Notes: generated from the letters alone by a model not told the origin. Positions 16,201-22,929 are shown, counted from the stretch's first letter. The stretch: DNA of 23,130 nucleotides from CAZMIL01 sp964566425 (GCA_964566425.1 CAZMIL010000011.1:1-23130), one strand, 5' to 3'. Made by a program: numbers and translations.

Positions 16201-16465
16201 GACACAGATTAAGAGGATAGCGTGGCTCGCCAAAATAGAGACCGTCAAAAGAGAGTGTAAATTTTTTCCCCGTATAATCATCGATCGGGAAAAATTCATC
16301 AAGGATTTCTTTTAAGGAGACTTTCAAAAAATTATTCCAGGAGTCTTTTTGGACCTCGATTAAATCGAGTTCTTCAAGTTTAGGTTCTTTTTTACCTAAT
16401 AATAGTTCTTTTTGCTGACGGTCTACGTTTCTTGTTTGACTAAATTTGTTGGCTCGTTTAGGCAT
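13232..16465 (-). CDS. rpoB: RNA polymerase subunit beta
   Basis: This 1077-residue subunit is short because it lacks the large lineage inserts. Rifampicin cluster I is at residues 395-422 (RTSQLSTIVDQTNPLSELDN). By alignment, T401 equals E. coli Q513, D404 is D516, N414 is H526, T419 is S531 and G421 is L533. The following block reads CPIRSPEGPNIGVV where E. coli has CPIETPEGPNIGLI. The C-terminal part includes DKLAGRHGNKGVISKI and GGKSQMGGQRFGEMEVWALEA, which are the usual catalytic core. The neighbours rplJ and rplL, usually before rpoB, are not here. Transcription starts from the promoter at 16531-16559. Confidence 0.98.
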   Translation of the reverse strand: MPKRANKFSQTRNVDRQQKELLLGKKEPKLEELDLIEVQKDSWNNFLKVSLKEILDEFFPIDDYTGKKFTLSFDGLYFGEPRYPLNLCLAKKLTYDVPVYLKLRLLNKRTNNEKKQDVYFFNLPKMTDRGTFIINGIERVVINQLVRSPGVYFTAEIDKTTGLTLYNAEIRPYIGAWLDVTINKNNLIEIKVNKKRKFLASVLIKTFDGDSKNDILQEFSDLDPALVDKFILPTLNKDQTQSKDEAVLEIYRKVKPGEPLILENAHDTINNLLFNPRRYSLADVGRYKINKKLGLDLEIKKENYLLTKKDIVQTIKYLVNITIDKGSFDDIDHLGNRRLRTVGELVGMYGIRVGMVRAEREIKERMSLITGETTVTPTQIVNSKPLTVALNSFFRTSQLSTIVDQTNPLSELDNLRRITVGGPGGIEKERASFSIRDISSSQYGRICPIRSPEGPNIGVVTYMALYSRVNKYNFLETPYRHVEKIKKGNHTEVRVADKITYLQADDEEQYYITSDTVRISDKGIIEDKYVVARYQGEIVEVESEEIDFIDISPRQVVGVSAALIPFLQNNDASRALMGTHMQCQAVPLIRPSAPAVGTGLEKKVASALSRTIFAPEDGTVNYVDGEKIIFTGKSRKKYEYHLERFIKTNKDVVFDQRPSVEPKQKIKRGEILIDGPATENGKLALGQNLVIAYTSLNGLGYEDGFVISERLVKEDVLTSVSSEEFTADLVDTKLGPEELTRDIPNVREEVLQNLDREGLIIVGTEVQGGDILVGKVAPKGEKELSAEERLLRAIFGEKAKDVKDTSLRLPYGKKGVVVDIQAIDSKKDPNELEPSIIKRILVTTAELRKISVGDKLAGRHGNKGVISKILPEWDMPYLEDGTPVDIIISPLSILSRMNLGQLYETLIGLITTQNHTKMSFPVFEKIQEEFIINELKKHDLPVDGKMALYDGQTGRPFEKKALVGVGYIMKLIHMIEDKFHARSVGPYSLVTQQPLGGKSQMGGQRFGEMEVWALEAHRVPHVLQEMLTIKSDDLRGRVKAFESIIKGLDIPQSSVPESFHVLLKELNSLGLSIDYIK

Positions 16466-16524
16466 CGGGGATTTTTTAGGCTACAAACAAAACTCCCCCA
16501 TACGGGGGATTTATTTAAAAATGT
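16466..16524 (-). promoter_or_regulatory. rpoB leader with two alternative hairpins
   Basis: The predicted leader of about 59 nt has, in minus sense, ATCCCCC (16510-16504), GGGGGAG (16499-16493) and ATCCCCG (16472-16466) just before the ATG. The middle segment can pair with the first, making the 16494-16509 hairpin, or with the last (GGGGA with TCCCC, 5 bp), covering the start region. No Shine-Dalgarno is near the ATG. Confidence 0.5.
16485..16509 (-). terminator. Intrinsic terminator or attenuator in the rpoB leader
   Basis: TCCCCC-GTAT-GGGGGA (6-bp stem, 4-nt loop, minus sense 16509-16494) is followed by G-TTTT-GTTTG. It lies after the YtxH-like gene, yet downstream of the rpoB promoter, so it may both end the upstream transcript and attenuate rpoBC. 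Confidence 0.55.
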
Positions 16525-16530
16525 TTAAAT

Positions 16531-16559
16531 ATAATACAGTAATTAAGACAAAATGTCAA
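16531..16559 (-). promoter_or_regulatory. Strong rpoB promoter
   Basis: In minus sense TTGACA (16559-16554, 6/6), a 17-bp spacer, then TATTAT (16536-16531, 5/6). The predicted start is near 16524. The -35 overlaps the stop codon of the YtxH-like gene. Confidence 0.88.
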
Positions 16560-16834
16560 CCCCGTTTTGCAGAGAAAGATTGGATTTTATCAATTAAATT
16601 ATCAAGTCCCGAATTAATCTCTTTTTTTTCTTTTTTCACGTGGTCATCAAAGCTATTGACAAGTCCTTCAAAATATTCATCGAGATTAGTCTTTTCGGAA
16701 AATTCAATCAGTTTTTTTAAGCGTTCGCGACCTTTGCGCGTGCCCAAAAAATAGACGATTAGACTACTGGCGGTCATTCCCAAAGCGAAACCAAACCAAA
16801 GATTAGAGGCTTTTTGTCTGTTTGCGGTGTCCAT
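16556..16834 (-). CDS. YtxH-like membrane protein
   Basis: This 92-residue protein has one membrane span (about residues 11-31, FGFALGMTASSLIVYFLG) directly followed by GTRKGRERLKKL, the basic stretch typical of YtxH family proteins, then a long charged helix (residues 40-90). The topology suggests a short outside end and a cytoplasmic helix. In Bacillus, ytxH lies beside ytxG (DUF948) and is a general-stress gene of unknown mechanism; the same pairing occurs here. The start ATG at 16834 overlaps the upstream gene by 32 nt. Its stop codon sits inside the -35 of rpoB. Confidence 0.68.
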   Translation of the reverse strand: MDTANRQKASNLWFGFALGMTASSLIVYFLGTRKGRERLKKLIEFSEKTNLDEYFEGLVNSFDDHVKKEKKEINSGLDNLIDKIQSFSAKRG

Positions 16835-17081
16835 TTTGTTTATGATGAATAATGTCTAAAACTTTAAAAAAACTTTTTAAGCCGCTGAAAAAACCAAGAA
16901 TTTCCTGCCAACCGTGCTCCATTCCAATTCCCACTTTTTCAAATCCATCAATAATCGCATTAGCTCTTCTAATGCTTGCTCTCAAATCTCGCAAAACAAA
17001 AAAAAGCTGGATGCCAACAACAATAACAAACAAAGTGGTAACAATGAGCACGGTAGCCAGTAGAAGCTGTGTTGTATCCAT
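16803..17081 (-). CDS. DUF948-like (YtxG-like) membrane protein
   Basis: This 92-residue protein has one N-terminal membrane span (residues 6-29, LLATVLIVTTLFVIVVGIQL) and then a charged helix with LRDLRASIRRANAIIDG, which is like the DUF948 pattern of a membrane helix followed by a coiled helix. The C-terminus is basic and rich in His and Lys. It overlaps the YtxH-like gene by 32 nt. Family assignment rests mainly on the layout and on the partner gene. A predicted structured RNA (17102-17152) precedes it. Confidence 0.55.
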   Translation of the reverse strand: MDTTQLLLATVLIVTTLFVIVVGIQLFFVLRDLRASIRRANAIIDGFEKVGIGMEHGWQEILGFFSGLKSFFKVLDIIHHKQNGHRKQTKSL

Positions 17082-17101
17082 TAAACTATTGTGAAGGAAA
17101 A

Positions 17102-17152
17102 GAGGATAAAAATCAACCTTGAGTTATCCTCCCCATTTCATAGAAGTTGATT
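17102..17152 (-). other. Possible H-type RNA pseudoknot upstream of the DUF948-like gene
   Basis: Two perfect stems interleave in this 172-bp gene-free stretch (17082-17253). Stem 1 pairs 17146-17152 with 17111-17117 (AATCAAC / GTTGATT, 7 bp). Stem 2 pairs 17124-17131 with 17102-17109 (GAGGATAA / TTATCCTC, 8 bp). A GGGGAGG that resembles a Shine-Dalgarno is at 17128-17134 and would be partly in stem 2. The rest of the stretch is AT-rich with no other supported feature. It is unproven whether the stems form or are mutually exclusive. Confidence 0.35.
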
Positions 17153-17253
17153 ATTCTTGAAAAGCTTATTTCTGATGTTTTGTAAACTCAACCGCATGTA
17201 TGTAATAAAAAAGGAATAAATAGCCTAGTAGAATAAGAGAACGAGTCGAATAT

Positions 17254-17997
17254 TCAAATCTCACCCTTGTGGACTTTTTCGGCAACCAGATTATTCGCCC
17301 GCAGTAGTTCATCATAAGAAGTTCCGGCATCAATCCACCAATCCAAAAGTTCGCACTCCAAAGTTCCCTCTTTGAGGTAAAAATTATTAAGGTCGGTTAC
17401 TTCATATTCTCCACGGGCTGATGGCTTTTGTTGTCTAATGGAATCAAAAACCCGGTTGTCGTACATATATATTCCGGTTTGAACAATATCAGATTTTGGT
17501 TTTTCAGGTTTTTCTTCGATCGAAATAACTTTTTTACGGTTATCCATTTCGATTACGCCATATTGTTTTGGTTCCATCCCCGGCATGCGCATGCCAAAAA
17601 TGACCGCCCCCTTATCTTTTCTCTCTAAACGGTCGACAGTAGGTTTAAGATCATAATTGAAAATTCCATCACCCAGCAGCACCAATAATTTATCGCCACC
17701 GGCAAAATCTTCAGCCAGACTGATGACGTGAGCGATGCCTTTAGGCTCATCCTGAACTGTGTATTGTAGATGTAAACCGAAATCTTCACCGCCTTTAAGC
17801 AGATTGGCAAATTGCCCGGCATGATCGGGGGAACTGGAAATGAGGACCTCTTTGATACCGGCTTTAGTCATCGAAGCAAGAGGAAAATAAATCATTGGTC
17901 TGTCGTAAACAGGGAGAAGATGTTTATTAGTAACCCAAGTCAAGGGACGAAGTCTTGTTGCCAAACCACCGGCAAGAACTAATCCTTTCATATTCAC
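17254..17997 (-). CDS. RmlA-like sugar-phosphate nucleotidyltransferase
   Basis: This 247-residue enzyme activates a sugar 1-phosphate with an NTP, probably glucose 1-phosphate with dTTP as in RmlA. The nucleotide-binding loop is LAGGLATRLRP (usual GGxGTRLxP, with Gly to Ala), then NKHLLPVYDRPMIYFPL, the metal aspartate in LLGDGIF, EKPEKPKSDIVQTGIYMYD, and WWIDAGTSYDELL. RmlA has about 290 residues; this protein lacks the C-terminal allosteric part. Start is either GTG at 17997, which overlaps the upstream stop as GTGA, or ATG at 17991. It is the last gene of the envelope operon and probably supplies sugar for surface glycans or glycoproteins. Confidence 0.9.
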   Translation of the reverse strand: MNMKGLVLAGGLATRLRPLTWVTNKHLLPVYDRPMIYFPLASMTKAGIKEVLISSSPDHAGQFANLLKGGEDFGLHLQYTVQDEPKGIAHVISLAEDFAGGDKLLVLLGDGIFNYDLKPTVDRLERKDKGAVIFGMRMPGMEPKQYGVIEMDNRKKVISIEEKPEKPKSDIVQTGIYMYDNRVFDSIRQQKPSARGEYEVTDLNNFYLKEGTLECELLDWWIDAGTSYDELLRANNLVAEKVHKGEI

Positions 17998-18278
17998 ATT
18001 GCAAAAACAACAATCAATAACAAAAGTATCGTTATTCCAATCAAGATATATTCTATCACGCTTTTTGCGTTCAAGCTTTTATCGCTGGAGTGATGTAAAA
18101 CTCCCCAAAAGACATATAAAAAGACAAAAATAATAATTACCGCGAAACTCATTAAGCGTTGACCTTGAAAAAGCTGCAGAAAAAGAAGGAAAATTACGCT
18201 GCCACTGAGCAGTAATAAATAATCTAACAAAGATCCTCGCAATTCCCTACGGACTAATTTGTTTAACTTACTAGTCAT
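17994..18278 (-). CDS. Small three-span membrane protein, unknown function
   Basis: This 94-residue protein starts with a basic N-terminus (MTSKLNKLVRRELRG) and has three hydrophobic spans at about residues 17-37, 42-62 and 74-93. A short polar loop with HHSSDKSLNAK lies between spans 2 and 3. No family was recognised. It starts 4 nt after the CAP protein stop and overlaps the nucleotidyltransferase by GTGA, so it belongs to the same operon. Confidence 0.7.
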   Translation of the reverse strand: MTSKLNKLVRRELRGSLLDYLLLLSGSVIFLLFLQLFQGQRLMSFAVIIIFVFLYVFWGVLHHSSDKSLNAKSVIEYILIGITILLLLIVVFAM

Positions 18279-18282
18279 AAGT

Positions 18283-19191
18283 CTACAAAATGACTCCTTT
18301 AGTCAAAAATAACAATAGACCGAGGAAAATCGTAAATAAGAAAATGAAATGGGCGAGGTTTTTGCTATGGAAGCGGATGATATTGAATCTAGAAGCAAAA
18401 TAGAAATCTGTGGCGAGGACGAATAGCAATAAAGAGAGAAAGATAAAAGTTGTATTAAACGAAAGATTGAACAGATTGATTTTGGGTTGAGTTTGTCGTT
18501 GGGCGAGAAGGAGAGTTTGATTATTGGCAAACTTCGGTAGCACAGTTGCCGCCCGCGTCGCCTGCGTTGTTGATGAAGGCAGCTGCCGGGCTGCGGAGGA
18601 AGCTGGAGCAGTAACTGTTGGTGTAGGACTCCCAAGCAGTTCCACCACCAAAGTTGTTTGTTCGCCATTCAAAACGCCATTGACTACGGCAAAACCTTCA
18701 TCGGTAAATTCTTTGCGCAAAATATTTTCACGGTGTGTTGGTGAAGCCATCCAAGCATCAACAACATTTTGGGTAAAAAGGAAATTTTTGGCCAAGTTTT
18801 CTCCTGCATATTGATATTGATAGCCGGCGGCGAGAATGAAATTCCAGGGAGTCGTCCCATCAGGCCCATAATGCGCCCAATAATTTTGTGCAAACATATT
18901 TTGGGCTTTGTTGAATGCGGCTTGAGCTAGTTTATCACTGTAGTTTAGGGGCGGCAATCCATTTTTTATTCTTTCTTGATTGAGACGTTGATAAAGAGTA
19001 GGAATATTGATATCTGTAGCATACCCCAAAACATTTTTAAATGTTCCAAAGCGACCTTTGACCAAAAAGACCATAACCAAAGCAATTAAGAGATAAAAAG
19101 TCAGAAAATCCTGGTGTAAAGCTTTGGCGCGGAGATTGTTTTTCTCAGTAGGAACAAAGAAGTGAATGATTAATTCTTTTAATTTATTCAT
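18283..19191 (-). CDS. Membrane-anchored CAP (SCP/PR1, YkwD-like) protein
   Basis: This 302-residue protein has one N-terminal span (about residues 29-45), an extracellular CAP domain (about 62-188) and two C-terminal spans (about 243-265 and 276-300). The CAP blocks are RLNQERIKNGLPPL, AQNYWAHYGPDGTTPW (H107), YAGENLA (E131), SPTHRENIL (H153) and DEGFAV (E165), which form the family's His/Glu cavity. A Ser/Thr/Pro/Ala linker (189-225) follows the CAP domain and may be glycosylated. Bacterial CAP proteins are of unclear function, often cell-surface. It overlaps VanZ by ATGA. Confidence 0.9.
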   Translation of the reverse strand: MNKLKELIIHFFVPTEKNNLRAKALHQDFLTFYLLIALVMVFLVKGRFGTFKNVLGYATDINIPTLYQRLNQERIKNGLPPLNYSDKLAQAAFNKAQNMFAQNYWAHYGPDGTTPWNFILAAGYQYQYAGENLAKNFLFTQNVVDAWMASPTHRENILRKEFTDEGFAVVNGVLNGEQTTLVVELLGSPTPTVTAPASSAARQLPSSTTQATRAATVLPKFANNQTLLLAQRQTQPKINLFNLSFNTTFIFLSLLLFVLATDFYFASRFNIIRFHSKNLAHFIFLFTIFLGLLLFLTKGVIL

Positions 19192-19580
19192 AAGAAATAC
19201 TTCTTGAGTCTATCTAGATTATTCCTAATATAAATATACATTATTAATATACCACCTGTATCAATAAATACATCTTGCAGACGTCCTTCACGGTTGGGAA
19301 CAAAAGTTTGATGGATTTCGTCACTCAAAGAGTAGAGAATGGCGATCAACACAGCGAAAATGAACCTATCTGACAGTGATAATTTTTCTTTACTAAGAGA
19401 ATAGAAAGCTCGAAAAAGCAAGAAATAAAGGATTGCATATTCAATGACATGGAGAGTTTTATAAAAAAGAAAGGCATATAAAGAGTTGCGAATAACTATT
19501 ACCCGCGGAAAGGAGGAAAAATAAAAAATTATTGCCATCCAGAGCAAGGGAGGAACCCAGTAGAAAAGTTTTTTAGCCAT
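19188..19580 (-). CDS. VanZ family membrane protein
   Basis: This 130-residue protein has about four membrane spans and the VanZ pattern: WMAIIFYFSSFP near the N-terminus, then KTLHVIEYAILYFLLFRA, then YSLSDEIHQTFVPNREGRLQDVFIDTGG. The conserved SDExHQ and PxRxxxxxD residues are all present. VanZ was named for low-level teicoplanin resistance, but the biochemical role is unknown and most homologues are not in resistance loci. It overlaps the lamin-tail gene by 8 nt and the CAP gene by 4 nt, so it is firmly in the envelope operon. Confidence 0.88.
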   Translation of the reverse strand: MAKKLFYWVPPLLWMAIIFYFSSFPRVIVIRNSLYAFLFYKTLHVIEYAILYFLLFRAFYSLSKEKLSLSDRFIFAVLIAILYSLSDEIHQTFVPNREGRLQDVFIDTGGILIMYIYIRNNLDRLKKYFL

Positions 19581-20775
19581 TAAATTTCATTTTAAGTAAA
19601 ACCGAAGCTAGAGTCAAAAGAGAATAACCGAACGAGAGAAAAGAAAGGGGACGAGCAAGATTTGATTCAGAATGGGCGGAGACCGGAGCTATGTTAAGCG
19701 AGCCTAAGACGCTACTTGTGGGGCTTGGCACGCTACTCGTAGGGCGTGTGGGCAGAAAATTTGAGGCTAGAAAAGAGGTAGTCGGAGTAGGTTTAGGTGA
19801 GATTGATGCTTGTTCTTTGGCTGTTTCTATGGAGGAGATAGAATTGGCTTCTAGGCAGCCTCCGTTTTCACGGCCTTTGGTCGGCTCCTGAATACATAGT
19901 GAATCGTCATCAAAAGAAAGACGACCTATGCTTTTTCCTGTTGTACTGGATGAATATTCAAAACTATCCTTAAGCTGTTTTTGGGTGTCTAATAAACGGA
20001 CACGATCGCCATCGTTATTGAACATTGAGGTCGAAAGATCAAAAGTGGCATAACTTTTTGCCAAGATAGTCAGAGAGAAGGATTTGGGGGTGGCTCCCGC
20101 GTTCTCTATATCATCGATATACCAGTTATTTAGCCAAACGGTAGTGTCATTAGCGTTATAAATTTCAACCCATTCTTTTGAGCCGCTTTCAGGCGCAACC
20201 ATGACTTCCGAAAGATAAATATTGTCATAAGAAACTGACGAAGTTAATGTCGGTTCGAGAGTAATTGTTGGCGTGAGCGTTATTGTAGGGATAGATGTTG
20301 GCGTCGGAGTCGGCATAACGATACAGTTTTCTTCTGACTGATTAAATCTCCCCAAAGAAGAGACTCCGATTGTCCAAGTTGAACTCTTATCAGGAGCTCG
20401 AAAATATGATATTCCTGTCCCGGGACTGGAAGAATAGGTAAAGGAATCGATTAAGTTCGCCCCAATCTGAATTGGCGGCGCCGTGTTGTCAAACAAGCGC
20501 ACAGTGTCGGCCGACGATTTATTCAAGTTGAAGTCTCCATTAAAAACAAGACAAGAATTTGGGTAGAGCAGGGAGTTGGCAGGAATGGTGAAATAAGTTG
20601 TTCCTCCGTTATCGTCGAGATACCAATTAGAGATATCGACGATGTCATTACTGTTATTGATTAACTCAATACTCTGAGTCGGCTCGACTGAAAATTCGTT
20701 GATCAAAACGGTTGGGGCGGCCGAAACACGGCCGCAGACAAACAAACCCAATAGAATTATTAAAAATTTTTTCAT
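19573..20775 (-). CDS. Surface protein with two lamin-tail domains
   Basis: This 400-residue protein has a signal peptide (residues 1-19, cleavage near VSA-A), a first lamin-tail domain (about 21-140, VLINEFSV...IELINNS...ISNWYLDDNGG), a Pro/Thr-rich linker (about 153-183), a second lamin-tail domain (about 185-305, LSEVMV...EWVEIYNANDT...LNNWYIDD), a second Ser/Pro/Thr linker (about 318-365) and a C-terminal hydrophobic segment (372-395) ending in KMKFNG. This fits a secreted protein held by a C-terminal membrane anchor. Lamin-tail domains are common in CPR surface proteins with no fixed function. It is the first gene of the envelope operon. Confidence 0.85.
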   Translation of the reverse strand: MKKFLIILLGLFVCGRVSAAPTVLINEFSVEPTQSIELINNSNDIVDISNWYLDDNGGTTYFTIPANSLLYPNSCLVFNGDFNLNKSSADTVRLFDNTAPPIQIGANLIDSFTYSSSPGTGISYFRAPDKSSTWTIGVSSLGRFNQSEENCIVMPTPTPTSIPTITLTPTITLEPTLTSSVSYDNIYLSEVMVAPESGSKEWVEIYNANDTTVWLNNWYIDDIENAGATPKSFSLTILAKSYATFDLSTSMFNNDGDRVRLLDTQKQLKDSFEYSSSTTGKSIGRLSFDDDSLCIQEPTKGRENGGCLEANSISSIETAKEQASISPKPTPTTSFLASNFLPTRPTSSVPSPTSSVLGSLNIAPVSAHSESNLARPLSFLSFGYSLLTLASVLLKMKFNG

Positions 20776-20785
20776 AAAGAGAAGC

Positions 20786-20814
20786 GTTATAAATCAAGAT
20801 CGAAGAAGAAGCAA
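20786..20814 (-). promoter_or_regulatory. Candidate promoter of the envelope operon
   Basis: In minus sense TTGCTT (20814-20809), a 17-bp spacer and TATAAC (20791-20786, 5/6). The predicted start is near 20779, leaving a leader of about 4 nt before the ATG at 20775. Confidence 0.5.
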
Positions 20815-20838
20815 TGGCTTATAAACGACGAGAACTAT

Positions 20839-22029
20839 TTATTGGGCTATTGTATGGAGATAAAAGGTTGAAATGCCTCCATCTTTATGCACAACTTTTG
20901 CATACGGCAAAATGCATCCTCCATTTCCTGTATAGCTTCCTCTATATAATGTTCCGTCTGCAACCGCGCGGACATCATATGAGGTGCCGGAAACATCAAT
21001 CCCATTATGGAAAGGATACCAATTATAAGTTCTTACGAATGAGGTTACGCCATAACCCTGATTGAACTGAATGGGCGGATTAACAGGCCAATCCCAACTA
21101 CCTGAAGGCGTCCATGGATCGCCGTCGGAATTATCCGTGTAGCTCACAGGTTTGAGATAACTAAAGGGATTTACAGTTGAGCCGCCAATTTCGACTGTGA
21201 AATGCACATGTGCGCCGCTGGAATTACATGAGGGACCGGGGATAATAGAAGCAATCGTATCTCCCTTAGAAACGTCTCGAAGTCGTGTTTCTGTTCCGGC
21301 ACCCGAAAAAATTCCTTGGATTGCGGCATACTCCGCCTGGGCTTTAGCTAGAAGATTTTGGAATACTGCTTCACTATTTTGTGTTTCGACGAGAAGTCTT
21401 TGTTTAGCCGCTTGTTGACTTTTTAAATCTATTTTTTGACTTTCGAGTGTTTGTGTCAATTGATCGAGTTCAATCTTCTTTTGTTCACGCAATTTTTTTT
21501 GTTGTTCGTAATTAATTTTTGCTTGTTGCAGTTGGAAAGCAACTCTTTGATCATTCCGCTCTGTTCTTTTAATATAAGTCAATTGATTCATCAGAGTGGA
21601 GGCCGTATTTGAGTCAAGAAAAATTTCGAAGACAGGAGTGTTTCTTCTTTTGTAAGCTGCAACTATTTTTTGCAACAAAATTTTAGTTAAGTTATCTAGA
21701 GATGTATTCAGATTAACAATTCTTCCCCCCAGAGTATTGATTTCTTCTTGGGTTTTTTGAATTTTATTCTCAGTATCTTGGATTTGTAGAGTTGTCAAAT
21801 ATATCTTTGTGTCAAAGAGCTGTATTTCCGATGATAGAGAAGTTGCTTGTTGCTGAAGGTTCGTAAGGCTCTTTTGGCACTGTTCTTTTATTTGATTTAA
21901 AACATCTGCGTTCCCAGAGTTGCTATTGATTGCATCTTGTGTACATTCAATAGAGTAAGTTTTATGCGAAAGAACAGAAAGGGCAATAAAAAGAAGCAAA
22001 ATCAGCGCTAGTCTTTTGACAATTTTCAT
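20839..22029 (-). CDS. FtsEX-linked coiled-coil peptidase with permuted M23 domain
   Basis: This 396-residue exported protein has a signal peptide (1-26), coiled coils at about 45-125 and 158-240, and between them YKRRNTPVFEIFLDS, as in the EnvC/PcsB/CwlO family. The C-terminal part is an M23/LytM metallopeptidase in permuted order: VSKGDTIA then GAHVHFTVE (H274, H276) and NPFSYL come first, followed by WPVNPPIQFNQGYG, FHNGIDVSG (H341, D345) and STFYLH (H392) at the end. In normal M23 domains HxH is last. All zinc and catalytic residues seem present. It should cut peptidoglycan cross-links at division. It follows ftsX by 3 nt, so FtsEX probably controls it. Confidence 0.9.
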   Translation of the reverse strand: MKIVKRLALILLLFIALSVLSHKTYSIECTQDAINSNSGNADVLNQIKEQCQKSLTNLQQQATSLSSEIQLFDTKIYLTTLQIQDTENKIQKTQEEINTLGGRIVNLNTSLDNLTKILLQKIVAAYKRRNTPVFEIFLDSNTASTLMNQLTYIKRTERNDQRVAFQLQQAKINYEQQKKLREQKKIELDQLTQTLESQKIDLKSQQAAKQRLLVETQNSEAVFQNLLAKAQAEYAAIQGIFSGAGTETRLRDVSKGDTIASIIPGPSCNSSGAHVHFTVEIGGSTVNPFSYLKPVSYTDNSDGDPWTPSGSWDWPVNPPIQFNQGYGVTSFVRTYNWYPFHNGIDVSGTSYDVRAVADGTLYRGSYTGNGGCILPYAKVVHKDGGISTFYLHTIAQ

Positions 22030-22032
22030 CTG

Positions 22033-22929
22033 TCATTCAATATATTTTGAAGTTGAGAAATAATTACCAATAAGGCCGATAAACATTCCAAAAGTGACGA
22101 CCACCAGATAGGTAATCAGGATGAAAAAAGCACTCGGCGGCCAAACATAAAGATTGAACGAGCCGAGATTATAGAAAGAGAGACTGGGGATACCTGCTAA
22201 ATATGAAGTTAGAAATGGGTAGAAATAAAGGAAAATCAAATAGAAAAGGATAAAAGCCAGAGTGCCACTGGTTAACCCAAAGAACATTCCTTCAACCAGA
22301 AATGGTTTGCGGATATAACCCGTTGAGGCGCCAAGCAGCCTCAAAAGTTCTATCTCATCTTTCTTCAGAGCGATTTTAAAAGCAGTTGTCGTCATCAAGA
22401 CGATAAAGGCGATAATCAATAAGAAAACCATGATAAATAAGGAGAGACGGCGCATCGTACTGGTGAGAGAAATTAATTTATTGACGATATCTTTTTGGAA
22501 AACAACTTCGTCGACACCGGACTGCTTGTTGAGATAAGCTGCGACATCAGTCAGAAATTCTGGCTGTTTAGCGTAGACTTCGAGAGAAGCGGGGAGAATG
22601 TCGGCTGTGACCATCTCCAACAGGAGTGGATTATTTTTATTCAACTCGCGGTAAATCTTCAATGCGTCTTGCTTGGAGACGTATTTAATCGATTGCACTT
22701 TGCCCGATGACATCAAGGTATCGCGAATTTTAAAAATATCGTTCTGACTGGTTTGGTTTTGGAAATAAACTGTGACTTGCGGGCGTGTTTCGACATATGA
22801 GAGAATTCCATTGAAAAAAGAAGTTAAATTAAAAAAGAAAAGACTCAAAAAAAGAGTAAAAAATAAAATCAAAAAAGAAGCCAGCGACTGGTAAGGCGTT
22901 CTTCTAATTGAAGTCCAAATCTCTTTCAT
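22033..22929 (-). CDS. ftsX: Cell division protein FtsX
   Basis: This 298-residue membrane subunit has TM1 at about 14-38, a large external domain (45-160) and three more spans at about 161-184, 211-235 and 264-290, the type VII ABC transporter layout. The cytoplasmic loop has KKDEIELLRLLGAS, the coupling helix that contacts FtsE. The external loop of FtsX binds the coiled coil of the hydrolase (PcsB, CwlO or EnvC in other bacteria). A strong Shine-Dalgarno, GGGGAGG, sits at 22938-22944, 8 nt before the ATG, and the start overlaps the ftsE stop (ATGA). Confidence 0.93.
   Translation of the reverse strand: MKEIWTSIRRTPYQSLASFLILFFTLFLSLFFFNLTSFFNGILSYVETRPQVTVYFQNQTSQNDIFKIRDTLMSSGKVQSIKYVSKQDALKIYRELNKNNPLLLEMVTADILPASLEVYAKQPEFLTDVAAYLNKQSGVDEVVFQKDIVNKLISLTSTMRRLSLFIMVFLLIIAFIVLMTTTAFKIALKKDEIELLRLLGASTGYIRKPFLVEGMFFGLTSGTLAFILFYLIFLYFYPFLTSYLAGIPSLSFYNLGSFNLYVWPPSAFFILITYLVVVTFGMFIGLIGNYFSTSKYIE

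Noticed and set aside
19700..19750. Imperfect 20-bp tandem repeat in the lamin-tail gene
   Set aside because: It encodes a repeated PTSSV in a low-complexity linker, as is usual in such linkers.
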